Origin: Ga0074139 sp964515195
GTDB lineage: Bacteria > Bdellovibrionota > Bdellovibrionia > Bdellovibrionales > Bdellovibrionaceae
Direction: 5' to 3'
NCBI GenBank assembly: GCA_964515195.1
Contig: CAZETK010000014.1
Span: 1 to 57,680, forward strand
Length of the DNA stretch: 57,680 bases
The notes beneath the pieces were generated by a model that worked only from the letters and a program-made list of their open reading frames with translations, was not told the origin of the DNA and made no database searches. The translations under genes and the position numbers were made by a program. Below are positions 25,222 through 32,480 of the stretch, piece after piece. Position 1 is the stretch's first letter. Each line of letters opens with the position of its first letter.

Positions 25222-26259
25222 TCAGGCCATTTTTCGATATGTCAGTGTTTTCGTGATCCAGCGATTCAATTCATTTAAAGATTCATCTAAAGCCTTGACC
25301 GGCGAACGGGGTTTTCGCCGGATTTGCTGGGGAACCAGGGATCCGGCCATCCATCGATTTTCCAACTCTTGTTGGACGAAATCCCGCTCGATCAATTCAC
25401 AGTTTTCATGAACCGCCCAAAGTCCTGAAAACAGTTCAACTTGATGAGTGTCCAAGATGGCAAATAACCCCGAATGAACTGCGAGACTCGCCCATTGAAC
25501 ATATTCGCTAGGGCGGCAGTTCAGTCCTGCAAGCAAAATGACTTCAGCCTGCTCAAACACTTTTTCTATCGCCCCCGCACCCAGCTGACCCGCCCAAAGC
25601 GGTTGATTTTTCCAGTGACGGGTTTTTTCTCGGAAATTCTCAAAGTCGTGAAACTTCCAGTTTGTACGATTGGCTAAGAAGACCCATGTTTTCTGCTTAG
25701 CAACACTTTCCAGAAATGAATGATGGGTTTCAAAATAATCTTTGTTCCAAGGAAGAATCCAAAGGCTTTGACCATGAATATACTTAAGGAGCTCCAGCTC
25801 TGAGCTGTTAAGGGCGGAAGCTTCTGAAGAGATAGGCGGAAAGGGCGGTAAAAGAGCACGAAGTTGCCGCCGATTACTGGAACTAAGACCCCTTAGCTCC
25901 GATAAGTTCTGGCGCGATGGAAGCGTCAGCAGATCTACGTGCCGGATAAATCTTTGTAGACTTTTTGATTTCTTGCAGTCAATGGGACCAATAAAAGTGG
26001 CAGCCGTGTTTTGAAAAGGCAAAGCACCCATTGTCTCAATCAGAGCCCTTTCCATCCAATTCAATTTATCATCCTCAAAAACGAAATAAGCCAAATCGGG
26101 TTTTATTCTAAGAAATGAGGCCCAAATCAAAAATAAGTTTCGAGGGCTTGGCTCCCCGGTCAAGTGTACATAGAAAGGTTGCTGGTCTGTTTCTAAACTT
26201 TCCAGTAAGGATTTGACAGTAGAGTTACGTTCACGGGTGATTAGGAAGATTTTCGCCAT
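25222..26259 (-). CDS. Unknown protein, possibly glycosyltransferase-related
   Basis: A 345-residue soluble protein that I do not recognise. It opens with MAKIFLITRERNSTVKSLLE, has a segment SLWILPWNKDYFE and a C-terminal stretch AEVILLAGLNCRPSEYVQWASLAVHSGLFAILDT that resembles the donor-site half of GT-B transferases (recognition of a serine/glutamate-containing loop), but no clear nucleotide-sugar motif is left. It is Trp-rich (13 or so). Its 5' end overlaps the mutT gene by 19 bases and it precedes the GT4 gene by 13 bases, so all three are one operon. A degenerate glycosyltransferase partner is one reading, with low certainty. Confidence 0.55.
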   Translation of the reverse strand: MAKIFLITRERNSTVKSLLESLETDQQPFYVHLTGEPSPRNLFLIWASFLRIKPDLAYFVFEDDKLNWMERALIETMGALPFQNTAATFIGPIDCKKSKSLQRFIRHVDLLTLPSRQNLSELRGLSSSNRRQLRALLPPFPPISSEASALNSSELELLKYIHGQSLWILPWNKDYFETHHSFLESVAKQKTWVFLANRTNWKFHDFENFREKTRHWKNQPLWAGQLGAGAIEKVFEQAEVILLAGLNCRPSEYVQWASLAVHSGLFAILDTHQVELFSGLWAVHENCELIERDFVQQELENRWMAGSLVPQQIRRKPRSPVKALDESLNELNRWITKTLTYRKMA

Positions 26260-26693
26260 GGTACCCCCAGGACCTTAAATATCTTTTCCAGAACCCTTTT
26301 ATTGGCCTCTGGAATTGATCGCTCGCGCAGCTCTTCAGGGTAGATCCACTCTAACATAAGGTGGTGCTTGGCTTTAGGCTCGCCTTTCCAATAAAGAACT
26401 TCAAAAAACAAAATCACAATTCCGACATTGTTATATGAGTGAGTAACGCTCAATTTCAACTCTCCGATTTCAGCCTCAATTCCCAGTTCTTCGTAAAGTT
26501 CCCGGGCTAGGGCGGCTTCGGGTGACTCCCCAAGTTCGATTTTGCCCCCCGGAAATTCCCACAGTCCGGCCAGGGAGTGATGCTCGGGGCGCTGGCCAAC
26601 AAGAATGCGACCGTCTTTTTTCAAAAAGCCGGCGACGACGGGAATCCACTGGATCTTTTTTAATCGCGATCGTCGAACTTGAGTTTTTTCCAT
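26241..26693 (-). CDS. mutT: MutT-type Nudix hydrolase
   Basis: A 150-residue Nudix enzyme, probably hydrolysing 8-oxo-dGTP. The Nudix box is perfect: GGKIELGESPEAALARELYE followed by ELGI. It is preceded by VVAGFLKKDGRILVGQRPEHHSLAGLWEFP, the typical MutT entry, with the base-recognition Trp. The downstream residues HHLMLEWIYPEEL also match. It overlaps pyrD upstream by 34 bases and the unknown gene downstream by 19, so reading frames are tightly packed. Confidence 0.92.
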   Translation of the reverse strand: MEKTQVRRSRLKKIQWIPVVAGFLKKDGRILVGQRPEHHSLAGLWEFPGGKIELGESPEAALARELYEELGIEAEIGELKLSVTHSYNNVGIVILFFEVLYWKGEPKAKHHLMLEWIYPEELRERSIPEANKRVLEKIFKVLGVPWRKSS

Positions 26694-27658
26694 TCCAGCG
26701 CCACTTCTTTCAGAAATCCTGGACCATTGAAGACTAGAGCCGAGTACACTTGCACAAGGTCTGCCCCTCTCTTAAGTCTGTCAAAAACTTCGGAGGCTGT
26801 CATCACTCCTCCGCAGCTTACGATTAAGAGGTTGCCACGTTCAGGGCCAGCTGCGCTTAAAACATCCTCTAGGCATTGGATGGATTTCTCTCGTAAAGGA
26901 AGACCGGATACGCCGCCATCAGTCGGGAATTTTAGTCCAGGAGCTCGACTGAGGGTGGTGTTCGACACAATAAAACCCGAAACTCCTTCACCGATCGCCG
27001 CTTTCACTGTTTCACTAAGTTCCTCACGCGTCATATCGGGAGACAACTTAAGAAGAACGGGTGTGTAAATAGCGGTTTTCACGACTGGACCCAGCCACTT
27101 TTTGATCTCATCTGCCTGTCCCAAGGATCGAAGTCCGGGAGTATTCGGAGACGAAACGTTCACAACTATCACATCCGCAGTTGAGCGGAATTTTTCTGTG
27201 AGCGCCTGATAATCCTGAACGGCATTCTCTAAAGGAGTCGAGCGGTTTTTTCCGATATTCACAAATAGCGGGATCCGTTTATCTAGAAAACGAAGTTCGT
27301 CCCAGACGGCATAGGCACCCTTAGAGGGAAAACCCATTCGGTTCCAAAGAGCTTTTTGTGATTTGCAGCGATCTAAAATTTTTCCGGGATTTGGAGACTG
27401 GGGAAGAGGGGTAACAGTCCCAACTTCCATAAAACCAGCTCCCAGTTTTTGCCAGTCTTCCACTTGTTCTGCATTCTTATCCAAACCGCCGGCGATTCCC
27501 AAGGGGTTTTTAAACTCAAGGCCATTCCATCGAAATGATTTCCAATAGCATTCCGGCTTGAGTTCCCAGTCATCAACCCAGAAGGAAGCCATTTTCACAC
27601 CTACTCCGCTGAGTTGGTGTGAAATAGACGCCGGGAACCACAGCCAGGGTTTCATCAT
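26660..27658 (-). CDS. pyrD: Dihydroorotate dehydrogenase (quinone), class 2
   Basis: A 332-residue membrane-associated FMN enzyme of pyrimidine synthesis that oxidises dihydroorotate to orotate with a quinone. It has an N-terminal helical extension before NPLGIAGGLDKNAEQ, then VEVGTVTP-like MEVGTVTPLPQ, NRMGFPSKG, the class 2 catalytic Ser in VNVSSPNTPGLRSLG, SNTTLSR, GGVSGLPL and SCGGV. Its start ATG overlaps the gdhA stop by four bases. The following mutT gene overlaps by 34 bases. Confidence 0.96.
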   Translation of the reverse strand: MMKPWLWFPASISHQLSGVGVKMASFWVDDWELKPECYWKSFRWNGLEFKNPLGIAGGLDKNAEQVEDWQKLGAGFMEVGTVTPLPQSPNPGKILDRCKSQKALWNRMGFPSKGAYAVWDELRFLDKRIPLFVNIGKNRSTPLENAVQDYQALTEKFRSTADVIVVNVSSPNTPGLRSLGQADEIKKWLGPVVKTAIYTPVLLKLSPDMTREELSETVKAAIGEGVSGFIVSNTTLSRAPGLKFPTDGGVSGLPLREKSIQCLEDVLSAAGPERGNLLIVSCGGVMTASEVFDRLKRGADLVQVYSALVFNGPGFLKEVALEWKKLKFDDRD

Positions 27659-28956
27659 CGAGGGTAAAGTCCTCTGAGTAGCATGGCCTTTTCAAGGCGG
27701 TGAACAGCGCAGGACATGGCAGCCAATCGCATTTCTACATTCTTTTCAAGGTGGAACTTATGAACATTATCAAAGGCTTTATTGATGATTGTCTTTAACC
27801 GATTATTAATTTCATCTTCATCCCAGAAAAATGACATAATGTCTTGAACCCATTCAAAGTAAGAAACAATCACGCCCCCACCGTTGGCCACGACATCCGG
27901 AGCGATAAAAACACCACGCTTGGAAAGAATTTTTGATGCCGCATTTGTTACCGGGCCGTTAGCTCCCTCCACAATGATTTTAGCTTTAATCTTTTCAGCA
28001 TTATGAACGTCGATTTGGCCTTCCAGGGCACAGGGGAGTAAGGCATCGCAGTCAAGTTCTAACAGTTCGTCATTTGTTAGAGTTGTGGTATTAGGGAACC
28101 CATTCACAGTCTTGTTCTCTTTCACGTAGTCGATCAATTCCGGAATATTAAGACCATCCCCGTTAAAGATTCCTCCTGTTACATCGCTCACGGCAATCAC
28201 TTTGGCGCCTCGTTGGTAAGAAAACAAAGCCGCAAAAGATCCAACGTTCCCGAAGCCTTGAACAACAATGCGGGAGCGGTCTAATTTCTTCTTTTGAACT
28301 TCAAAAGCTTTTTCTGCTACATAAACAACGCCTAAGCCAGTCGCATGATTGCGGCCTAAGGAGCCGCCAATTTCAACGGGCTTTCCGGTTACAACCGCAG
28401 ATTGGGAGTAGCCACCCTGTTCTTGTGAGTAAGTGTCCATCATCCACGCCATTGTCTGAGGATCAGTTCCCACGTCAGGGGCTGGAACATCCTTGGTAGG
28501 GCCGATGAACGGAGCCATTTCGGAAGTCAATCGTCGAGTTAAATTTTGCTTTTCGGTTCGGGAAAGTTTAGTAGGATCTACCGCAACGCCACCCTTCGCT
28601 CCGCCAAGCGGAAGACCGAGTACGGAGTTTTTGAAAGTCATAAGAGCTGCAAGTCCCACAACCTCTGGAAGATCGACGTTGTGATGATAGCGCATACCAC
28701 CTTTAAAGGGCCCCAAGGTGGCATTGTACTGAACGCGATAACCTGTGAAAACTTTGACAGTATAGTCATCCATTCGCACGGGAATTGACATTGTCACACA
28801 ACGGCGAGGCTTTTTCAGCCTCTCCAGCACGTTTGGGTCGCAGTTGACCACTTTTGCCGCCTCCACAAGAATTTGTAATGCATTTTGAAATAAGGGCCCG
28901 TCTAAATGCGCTTCAGATGAAGGAATTGTGCGTTCCATGATGTGAAAGAACTCCAT
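27655..28956 (-). CDS. gdhA: Glutamate dehydrogenase
   Basis: A 433-residue (or 427 if ATG 28938 is used) NAD(P)-dependent glutamate dehydrogenase converting glutamate to 2-oxoglutarate and ammonia. Substrate-binding and catalytic lysines are in GPFKGGMRYH and LPLGGAKGGVAVDP, the catalytic Asp in DVPAPDVGTDPQTM, and the dinucleotide site is VVQGFGNVGSFAA. The C-terminal VANGGGVIVSYFEWVQ is typical. The second ATG has GGAG at a 12-base distance; the first has no ribosome site, so the shorter form is likely. It leads an operon with pyrD, mutT, the unknown gene and the GT4 gene. Confidence 0.95.
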   Translation of the reverse strand: MEFFHIMERTIPSSEAHLDGPLFQNALQILVEAAKVVNCDPNVLERLKKPRRCVTMSIPVRMDDYTVKVFTGYRVQYNATLGPFKGGMRYHHNVDLPEVVGLAALMTFKNSVLGLPLGGAKGGVAVDPTKLSRTEKQNLTRRLTSEMAPFIGPTKDVPAPDVGTDPQTMAWMMDTYSQEQGGYSQSAVVTGKPVEIGGSLGRNHATGLGVVYVAEKAFEVQKKKLDRSRIVVQGFGNVGSFAALFSYQRGAKVIAVSDVTGGIFNGDGLNIPELIDYVKENKTVNGFPNTTTLTNDELLELDCDALLPCALEGQIDVHNAEKIKAKIIVEGANGPVTNAASKILSKRGVFIAPDVVANGGGVIVSYFEWVQDIMSFFWDEDEINNRLKTIINKAFDNVHKFHLEKNVEMRLAAMSCAVHRLEKAMLLRGLYPR

Positions 28957-29040
28957 TTATGGTAAGGTTTTATTGTTTGGAATTATGCCAAATTTTTACA
29001 GAGTCTAGAGAATTTACTCTTGTGTGTCACGGGCGAAAGT

Positions 29041-30705
29041 ATGACGTTTCGAATCAGGTACCTTGAGCTTTTATCGCTTCCCCTGAAAAGTCTGTTGGCA
29101 GGACTGTGTGTTCTGAGTATGACCGCCTGCTCGGATACGCAAAGGGTGGATCTCCAAAAAGAGTGGATTCGCGAATTACAAACTGCCGAGCTTCACTTTC
29201 CCGCTCCCGATTCAAAGTGGGCAGCTGGCACGCCGGGTCGACACCCCCGTTTTATCAACTACGTTCTTAATAAAATTTTGAAGTGGGACCCTCAGGATCA
29301 GTCTCCGGTGCCAACTGGGAATTGTTCTGTAACGAAATTGGTGCGGGATTTGATGGCTGATCCCCGAGCCTCTTCAAAAACGGCTGTCTTCAATCGGTAT
29401 TACAATCACTGTGAAGATCAGTATATAAATGGAGTCTTGCAGCCCCAATGGCAGGCTCTGCGGCTTTTTTCAATGGCCTACAGTATAGATGAACATCCTT
29501 TCTTACATCGTGTGGTAATTAATTTACCGGATGGCAAAAAACTTAAAGGACTTTTAGCTCTTAAGGACAATAAACCTCGACCCTTTGTGGTTTTGAGGAT
29601 GGGTATTGGTGGGAATATCGAGGAAGCATTTCCTGAAAGATTTTTTTACTATCAATTGTTTGAGCGGGGGCTTTTCCATCTCTTAATGGTGGAGAATATG
29701 ACAAGTCCGGACTTTATTCACAATAACAAGAGTCTGGAGTTCGGCGGGATGGCCGAATCTTATCAGAATATATGGCTGGCACAATTGCTTCGCTCAGATG
29801 ACCAACCTCTGTCTCGATTGGTGCAGAGCCTTCACTTAATTGGTCTTAGCTTGGGAGGACAAGGAGTTCTAGTAACCTCCTACTTGGCGCCTTTTCAAAA
29901 AAACCCCAATCTGTTTCAGTCCTATTTAGCCCTTTGCCCACTGGTGAATTTAAAACCCACCTTTCAGTACTTATTTGAATCCGGGTTAAAGCGTTTTCCA
30001 GTGGAAATATGGGCGCACAATCGGTTTCAAGAGATTGAAGCGTATAAACCCGAACTTTTCACGACATACTGGGGGCTGCCGGGGCGGATTCTTTCTGAAC
30101 TCGCACGGAATTATCAAAGACCGCCCGCCGAATTATTTCAGGTGACCGAGCCTGAATTCATCCGGCAGAGCCAGGATTTCTTTTTTCTTCATGAACTTTC
30201 TCGGTGGGACTCCAAAAATCATAGACCCTTCTGGATTTGGGTTACTAATGAAGACTCTATTGTCCCAGTGGCCTTGAACGCGGATACCTTACCCGATGTG
30301 AACGCTGTACGAATTCCGATTGGAGATCACTGTAGCTTTCCAGCGGCTTGGGACGGGCGTGTGACCCAGGCCTTGTTTCGGGGGCATATTTTGGGCGCAA
30401 CTGACTTTCAATTTGAATGGAAATCGGTGGTTCTGAACGCTGACTTTAAGAAGGGGTGGAACTTTCAGGGATTCCAGCCCGCTCAGGGCGGTCGGCTAAA
30501 AATTGAGCTTATTTCACTAGAAAACGAGAAAACGAGCTTTGAAATCGACCTTAACGATCTCGACTTCCACTTTCGGAGGGCTCAGCTGAGCGAAGCCGAG
30601 AAACGTATGATACGTCGCTGGTTGTCGACGAACCTTGTATTTAGCCCTAGTTCAGGTGGAACTGGAATGACAGTGTCCTGGCCATTTGTTACATCAAAAG
30701 AATGA
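29041..30705 (+). CDS. Lipoprotein with alpha/beta-hydrolase fold
   Basis: A 554-residue predicted lipoprotein. The N terminus MTFRIRYLELLSLPLKSLLAG leads to a lipobox LSMTAC, so the mature protein would carry a lipid at Cys. The body contains GIGGNIEEAFPERF and the nucleophile elbow LIGLSLGGQGVLVTS, with a plausible His in GDHCSFPAAWDG, so it is likely an active periplasmic or outer-membrane-anchored esterase or peptidase. Its start is at 29041; an upstream in-frame ATG adds seven residues. The final ATGA overlaps the heptose kinase gene by four bases. Family not recognised beyond the fold. Confidence 0.7.
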   Translation: MTFRIRYLELLSLPLKSLLAGLCVLSMTACSDTQRVDLQKEWIRELQTAELHFPAPDSKWAAGTPGRHPRFINYVLNKILKWDPQDQSPVPTGNCSVTKLVRDLMADPRASSKTAVFNRYYNHCEDQYINGVLQPQWQALRLFSMAYSIDEHPFLHRVVINLPDGKKLKGLLALKDNKPRPFVVLRMGIGGNIEEAFPERFFYYQLFERGLFHLLMVENMTSPDFIHNNKSLEFGGMAESYQNIWLAQLLRSDDQPLSRLVQSLHLIGLSLGGQGVLVTSYLAPFQKNPNLFQSYLALCPLVNLKPTFQYLFESGLKRFPVEIWAHNRFQEIEAYKPELFTTYWGLPGRILSELARNYQRPPAELFQVTEPEFIRQSQDFFFLHELSRWDSKNHRPFWIWVTNEDSIVPVALNADTLPDVNAVRIPIGDHCSFPAAWDGRVTQALFRGHILGATDFQFEWKSVVLNADFKKGWNFQGFQPAQGGRLKIELISLENEKTSFEIDLNDLDFHFRRAQLSEAEKRMIRRWLSTNLVFSPSSGGTGMTVSWPFVTSKE

Positions 30706-31700
30706 ATCAAAAGCTAATTCAAAATTTAGAGGCCTATAAAAATAAAAAAGTTCTCATCATCGGTGATATCGGACTTGATGAATATGTGATGGGGCACGTT
30801 CGTCGGATTTCGCCGGAAGCACCTGTTCCTGTTTTAGAGGTGGAGCAGGAAGATCTGCGCTTAGGTTTGTCGGGAAACGTTGCCCAGAATGTCGTAAGCT
30901 TGGGGGGACAAGTCAGCCTATTATCAGTAGTAGGTGAAGATACGGGGGCTCACCGGTTACAAGATCTTTGTGTAAAGGCGGGAATTAGTTGGGACCATGT
31001 TTTAACGGACTCCCATCGACCCACAACTCGTAAGACTCGCGTGATGACGGGACCTCATCATATTGTAAGAGTCGATTTTGAATTGAAGAAGTATCTTTCC
31101 ACTTCTACGGAAGAAAAGTTAATTAAATTGGCAGAGGCCCAAGTCCCCGCTTCTGACGTGGTGATTCTACAGGACTATGCAAAAGGGGTTGTGACTGAAA
31201 ATGTTGTAAAAACCTTAGTACAAATTTGCAAGCTCCATAAAAAATTGCTCTTGGTTGATCCCCATCGTTCCAATCGAGGCGCCTTTTATAAGGGTTGTGA
31301 TCTTATTAAGCCGAACTACGATGAGGCAGTTATCATGGCCGGATTGGATTTTGATTCACTTCGTGAAAATCCAAACCGGGTAGAGCAGGCGGGGCGTGCC
31401 TTACAAGACCAGACGGGAGCTCATTTTGTGGTTTTAACCCAAGGTAAAGAGGGGATGAGCATTTTTGAAAAGGAAAAGGTTTCGAAAGTTCCAACGCGGG
31501 CTTTGAAAGTGTATGATGTAACCGGAGCCGGAGATACCGTGATTGCCGCTTTAGCTTTAGGATTGGCAGGAGGATTGGATTTGGTCACCAGCTGCCAACT
31601 GGCCAATTTCGCCGCTGGAGTAGTCGTTGGAAAAGTGGGATGTGTTCCCTGCGAACTATCAGAGTTAAAAGAGGCCATTTTAGAACACGATTTAAATTAA
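30702..31700 (+). CDS. hldA: D-glycero-beta-D-manno-heptose-7-phosphate kinase
   Basis: A 332-residue PfkB-family kinase that makes heptose-1,7-bisphosphate for the lipopolysaccharide inner core (RfaE domain I). Family marks are IGDIGLDEYVMGHVRRISPEAPVPVLEV, LGLSGNVAQNVVSLGG, ILQDYAKGVV, DPHRSN, KPNYDEA and the ATP-anion-hole motif DVTGAGDTVIA. It is the stand-alone kinase, without the nucleotidyltransferase domain of HldE. Start ATG overlaps the upstream lipoprotein gene by four bases. A hairpin at 31708-31732 follows. The implied heptose core supports a classical didermal lipopolysaccharide. Confidence 0.93.
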   Translation: MNQKLIQNLEAYKNKKVLIIGDIGLDEYVMGHVRRISPEAPVPVLEVEQEDLRLGLSGNVAQNVVSLGGQVSLLSVVGEDTGAHRLQDLCVKAGISWDHVLTDSHRPTTRKTRVMTGPHHIVRVDFELKKYLSTSTEEKLIKLAEAQVPASDVVILQDYAKGVVTENVVKTLVQICKLHKKLLLVDPHRSNRGAFYKGCDLIKPNYDEAVIMAGLDFDSLRENPNRVEQAGRALQDQTGAHFVVLTQGKEGMSIFEKEKVSKVPTRALKVYDVTGAGDTVIAALALGLAGGLDLVTSCQLANFAAGVVVGKVGCVPCELSELKEAILEHDLN

Positions 31701-31732
31701 AAAAATAGGGCCGAAGTTTAAGGCTTCGACCC
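31696..31732 (-). terminator. Terminator of the Asn/Tyr-rich lipoprotein gene
   Basis: On the minus strand GGGTCGAAG-ccttaaa-CTTCGGCCC forms a nine-pair stem with one mismatch (31732-31708) and is followed by TATTTTTTT. On the plus strand it can also follow hldA but lacks a T-run there. Confidence 0.85.
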
Positions 31733-31798
31733 ATTGATGGTTTTCATCTCTAGGAAGACTAAGTGGTTACTTAAGAAATCCCTGCCGTCGCTCTGATT

Positions 31799-32200
31799 TT
31801 ACTGACAAACCATTTGTCCGTAGTACCAAGTGCAGTTCTGATATTGGTTATTGTAGTATGGATTGTTGTATTGGTTGTAGTAGGGGTTGTATTGATTGTA
31901 TTGATTGTAGTACCCATTATTATAACCGTTGTTGTACATTCCATCTGCTGGCACACATTGGTTGTTGTACATACCTGTTCCTTGCGGGCAGCCTGCTTGA
32001 GGTAAACATCCTCCGTATTGAGAAGAGTAAACATATCCAGCCTGGCATTGGCCCATTCCATGATTCAGTAGGGCACATTGATTATTGTAAGGTCCATATC
32101 CAGCCGGACAAACAATATCGTTTTTATCACTCTTCTTACCGCAAGCCGATAAAGCGGCAACTGCGGCCATACCTAATAAAAAGAAAACCACCTTTTTCAT
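31799..32200 (-). CDS. Lipoprotein with Asn/Tyr/Gln-rich low-complexity tail
   Basis: A 133-residue small lipoprotein. The signal peptide MKKVVFFLLGMAAVAALSAC ends with the lipobox LSAC and the mature chain starts CGKKSDK. It has three short Cys-containing modules (CPAGYGPYNNQC, CQAGYVYSSQYGGC, CPQGTGMYNNQC), each with a GYGP- or GTGMY-like turn, and then about 45 residues almost only of Asn, Tyr and Gln (YNNGYNNGYYNQYNQYN type), ending with CTWYYGQMVC. Such tracts resemble prion-like or adhesive low-complexity domains. ATG 32200 has AGGAG. A copy of the dispersed repeat lies 41 bases upstream. Function unknown; surface location is likely. Confidence 0.8.
   Translation of the reverse strand: MKKVVFFLLGMAAVAALSACGKKSDKNDIVCPAGYGPYNNQCALLNHGMGQCQAGYVYSSQYGGCLPQAGCPQGTGMYNNQCVPADGMYNNGYNNGYYNQYNQYNPYYNQYNNPYYNNQYQNCTWYYGQMVCQ
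31840..31945 (-). repeat. Codon-level tandem repeat encoding the Asn/Tyr/Gln tract
   Basis: The tract is a degenerate run of AAT/AAC, TAC/TAT and CAA triplets (TACAATCAATACAA-like units) on the minus strand, which likely arose by slippage and could vary in length among strains. Confidence 0.7.
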
Positions 32201-32240
32201 AAATTGACTCCTTTAGTGTCTCACTTGATGTATAAACACA

Positions 32241-32260
32241 AAAGGTGCCAGGCCCTGTTT
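32241..32260 (+). repeat. Dispersed 20-bp repeat, copy B
   Basis: Reads AAAGGTGCCAGGCC followed by CTGTTT. It differs from copy A at 7453-7472 (minus strand) at one base and lies in an intergenic space upstream of the low-complexity lipoprotein. Confidence 0.5.
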
Positions 32261-32421
32261 AAGAATAAGACACTCAGTTGGATTCTATTGGGATTGGTAG
32301 AGGGGGATCCGCCTTTTATAGCACTTAGCCTTTCTTGGCCTTCGGTTGATCAAAGTTTGTACATTGTCGTGTAGACTTCTTTAAGGTATTGAGCGAGACG
32401 ATTGTGCTCTTAGATGCTAGG

Positions 32422-32450
32422 CTAAATAATAATGGCGCCGTATAGCGCCA
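32422..32450 (-). terminator. Terminator of the subtilase gene
   Basis: On the minus strand TGGCGC-tatacg-GCGCCA is a perfect six-pair stem (32450-32433) followed by TTATTATTT. It lies about 30 bases after the subtilase stop. Confidence 0.75.
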
Positions 32451-32480
32451 CTTAGAAGGCTTTTAGGCTTTTGTCGCTTT

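Noticed and set aside
31814..32005. Hydrophobic plus-strand ORF (Val/Ile-rich, membrane-like)
   Set aside because: It is the antisense of the Asn/Tyr/Gln codon tract, which automatically gives Val, Ile and Leu.
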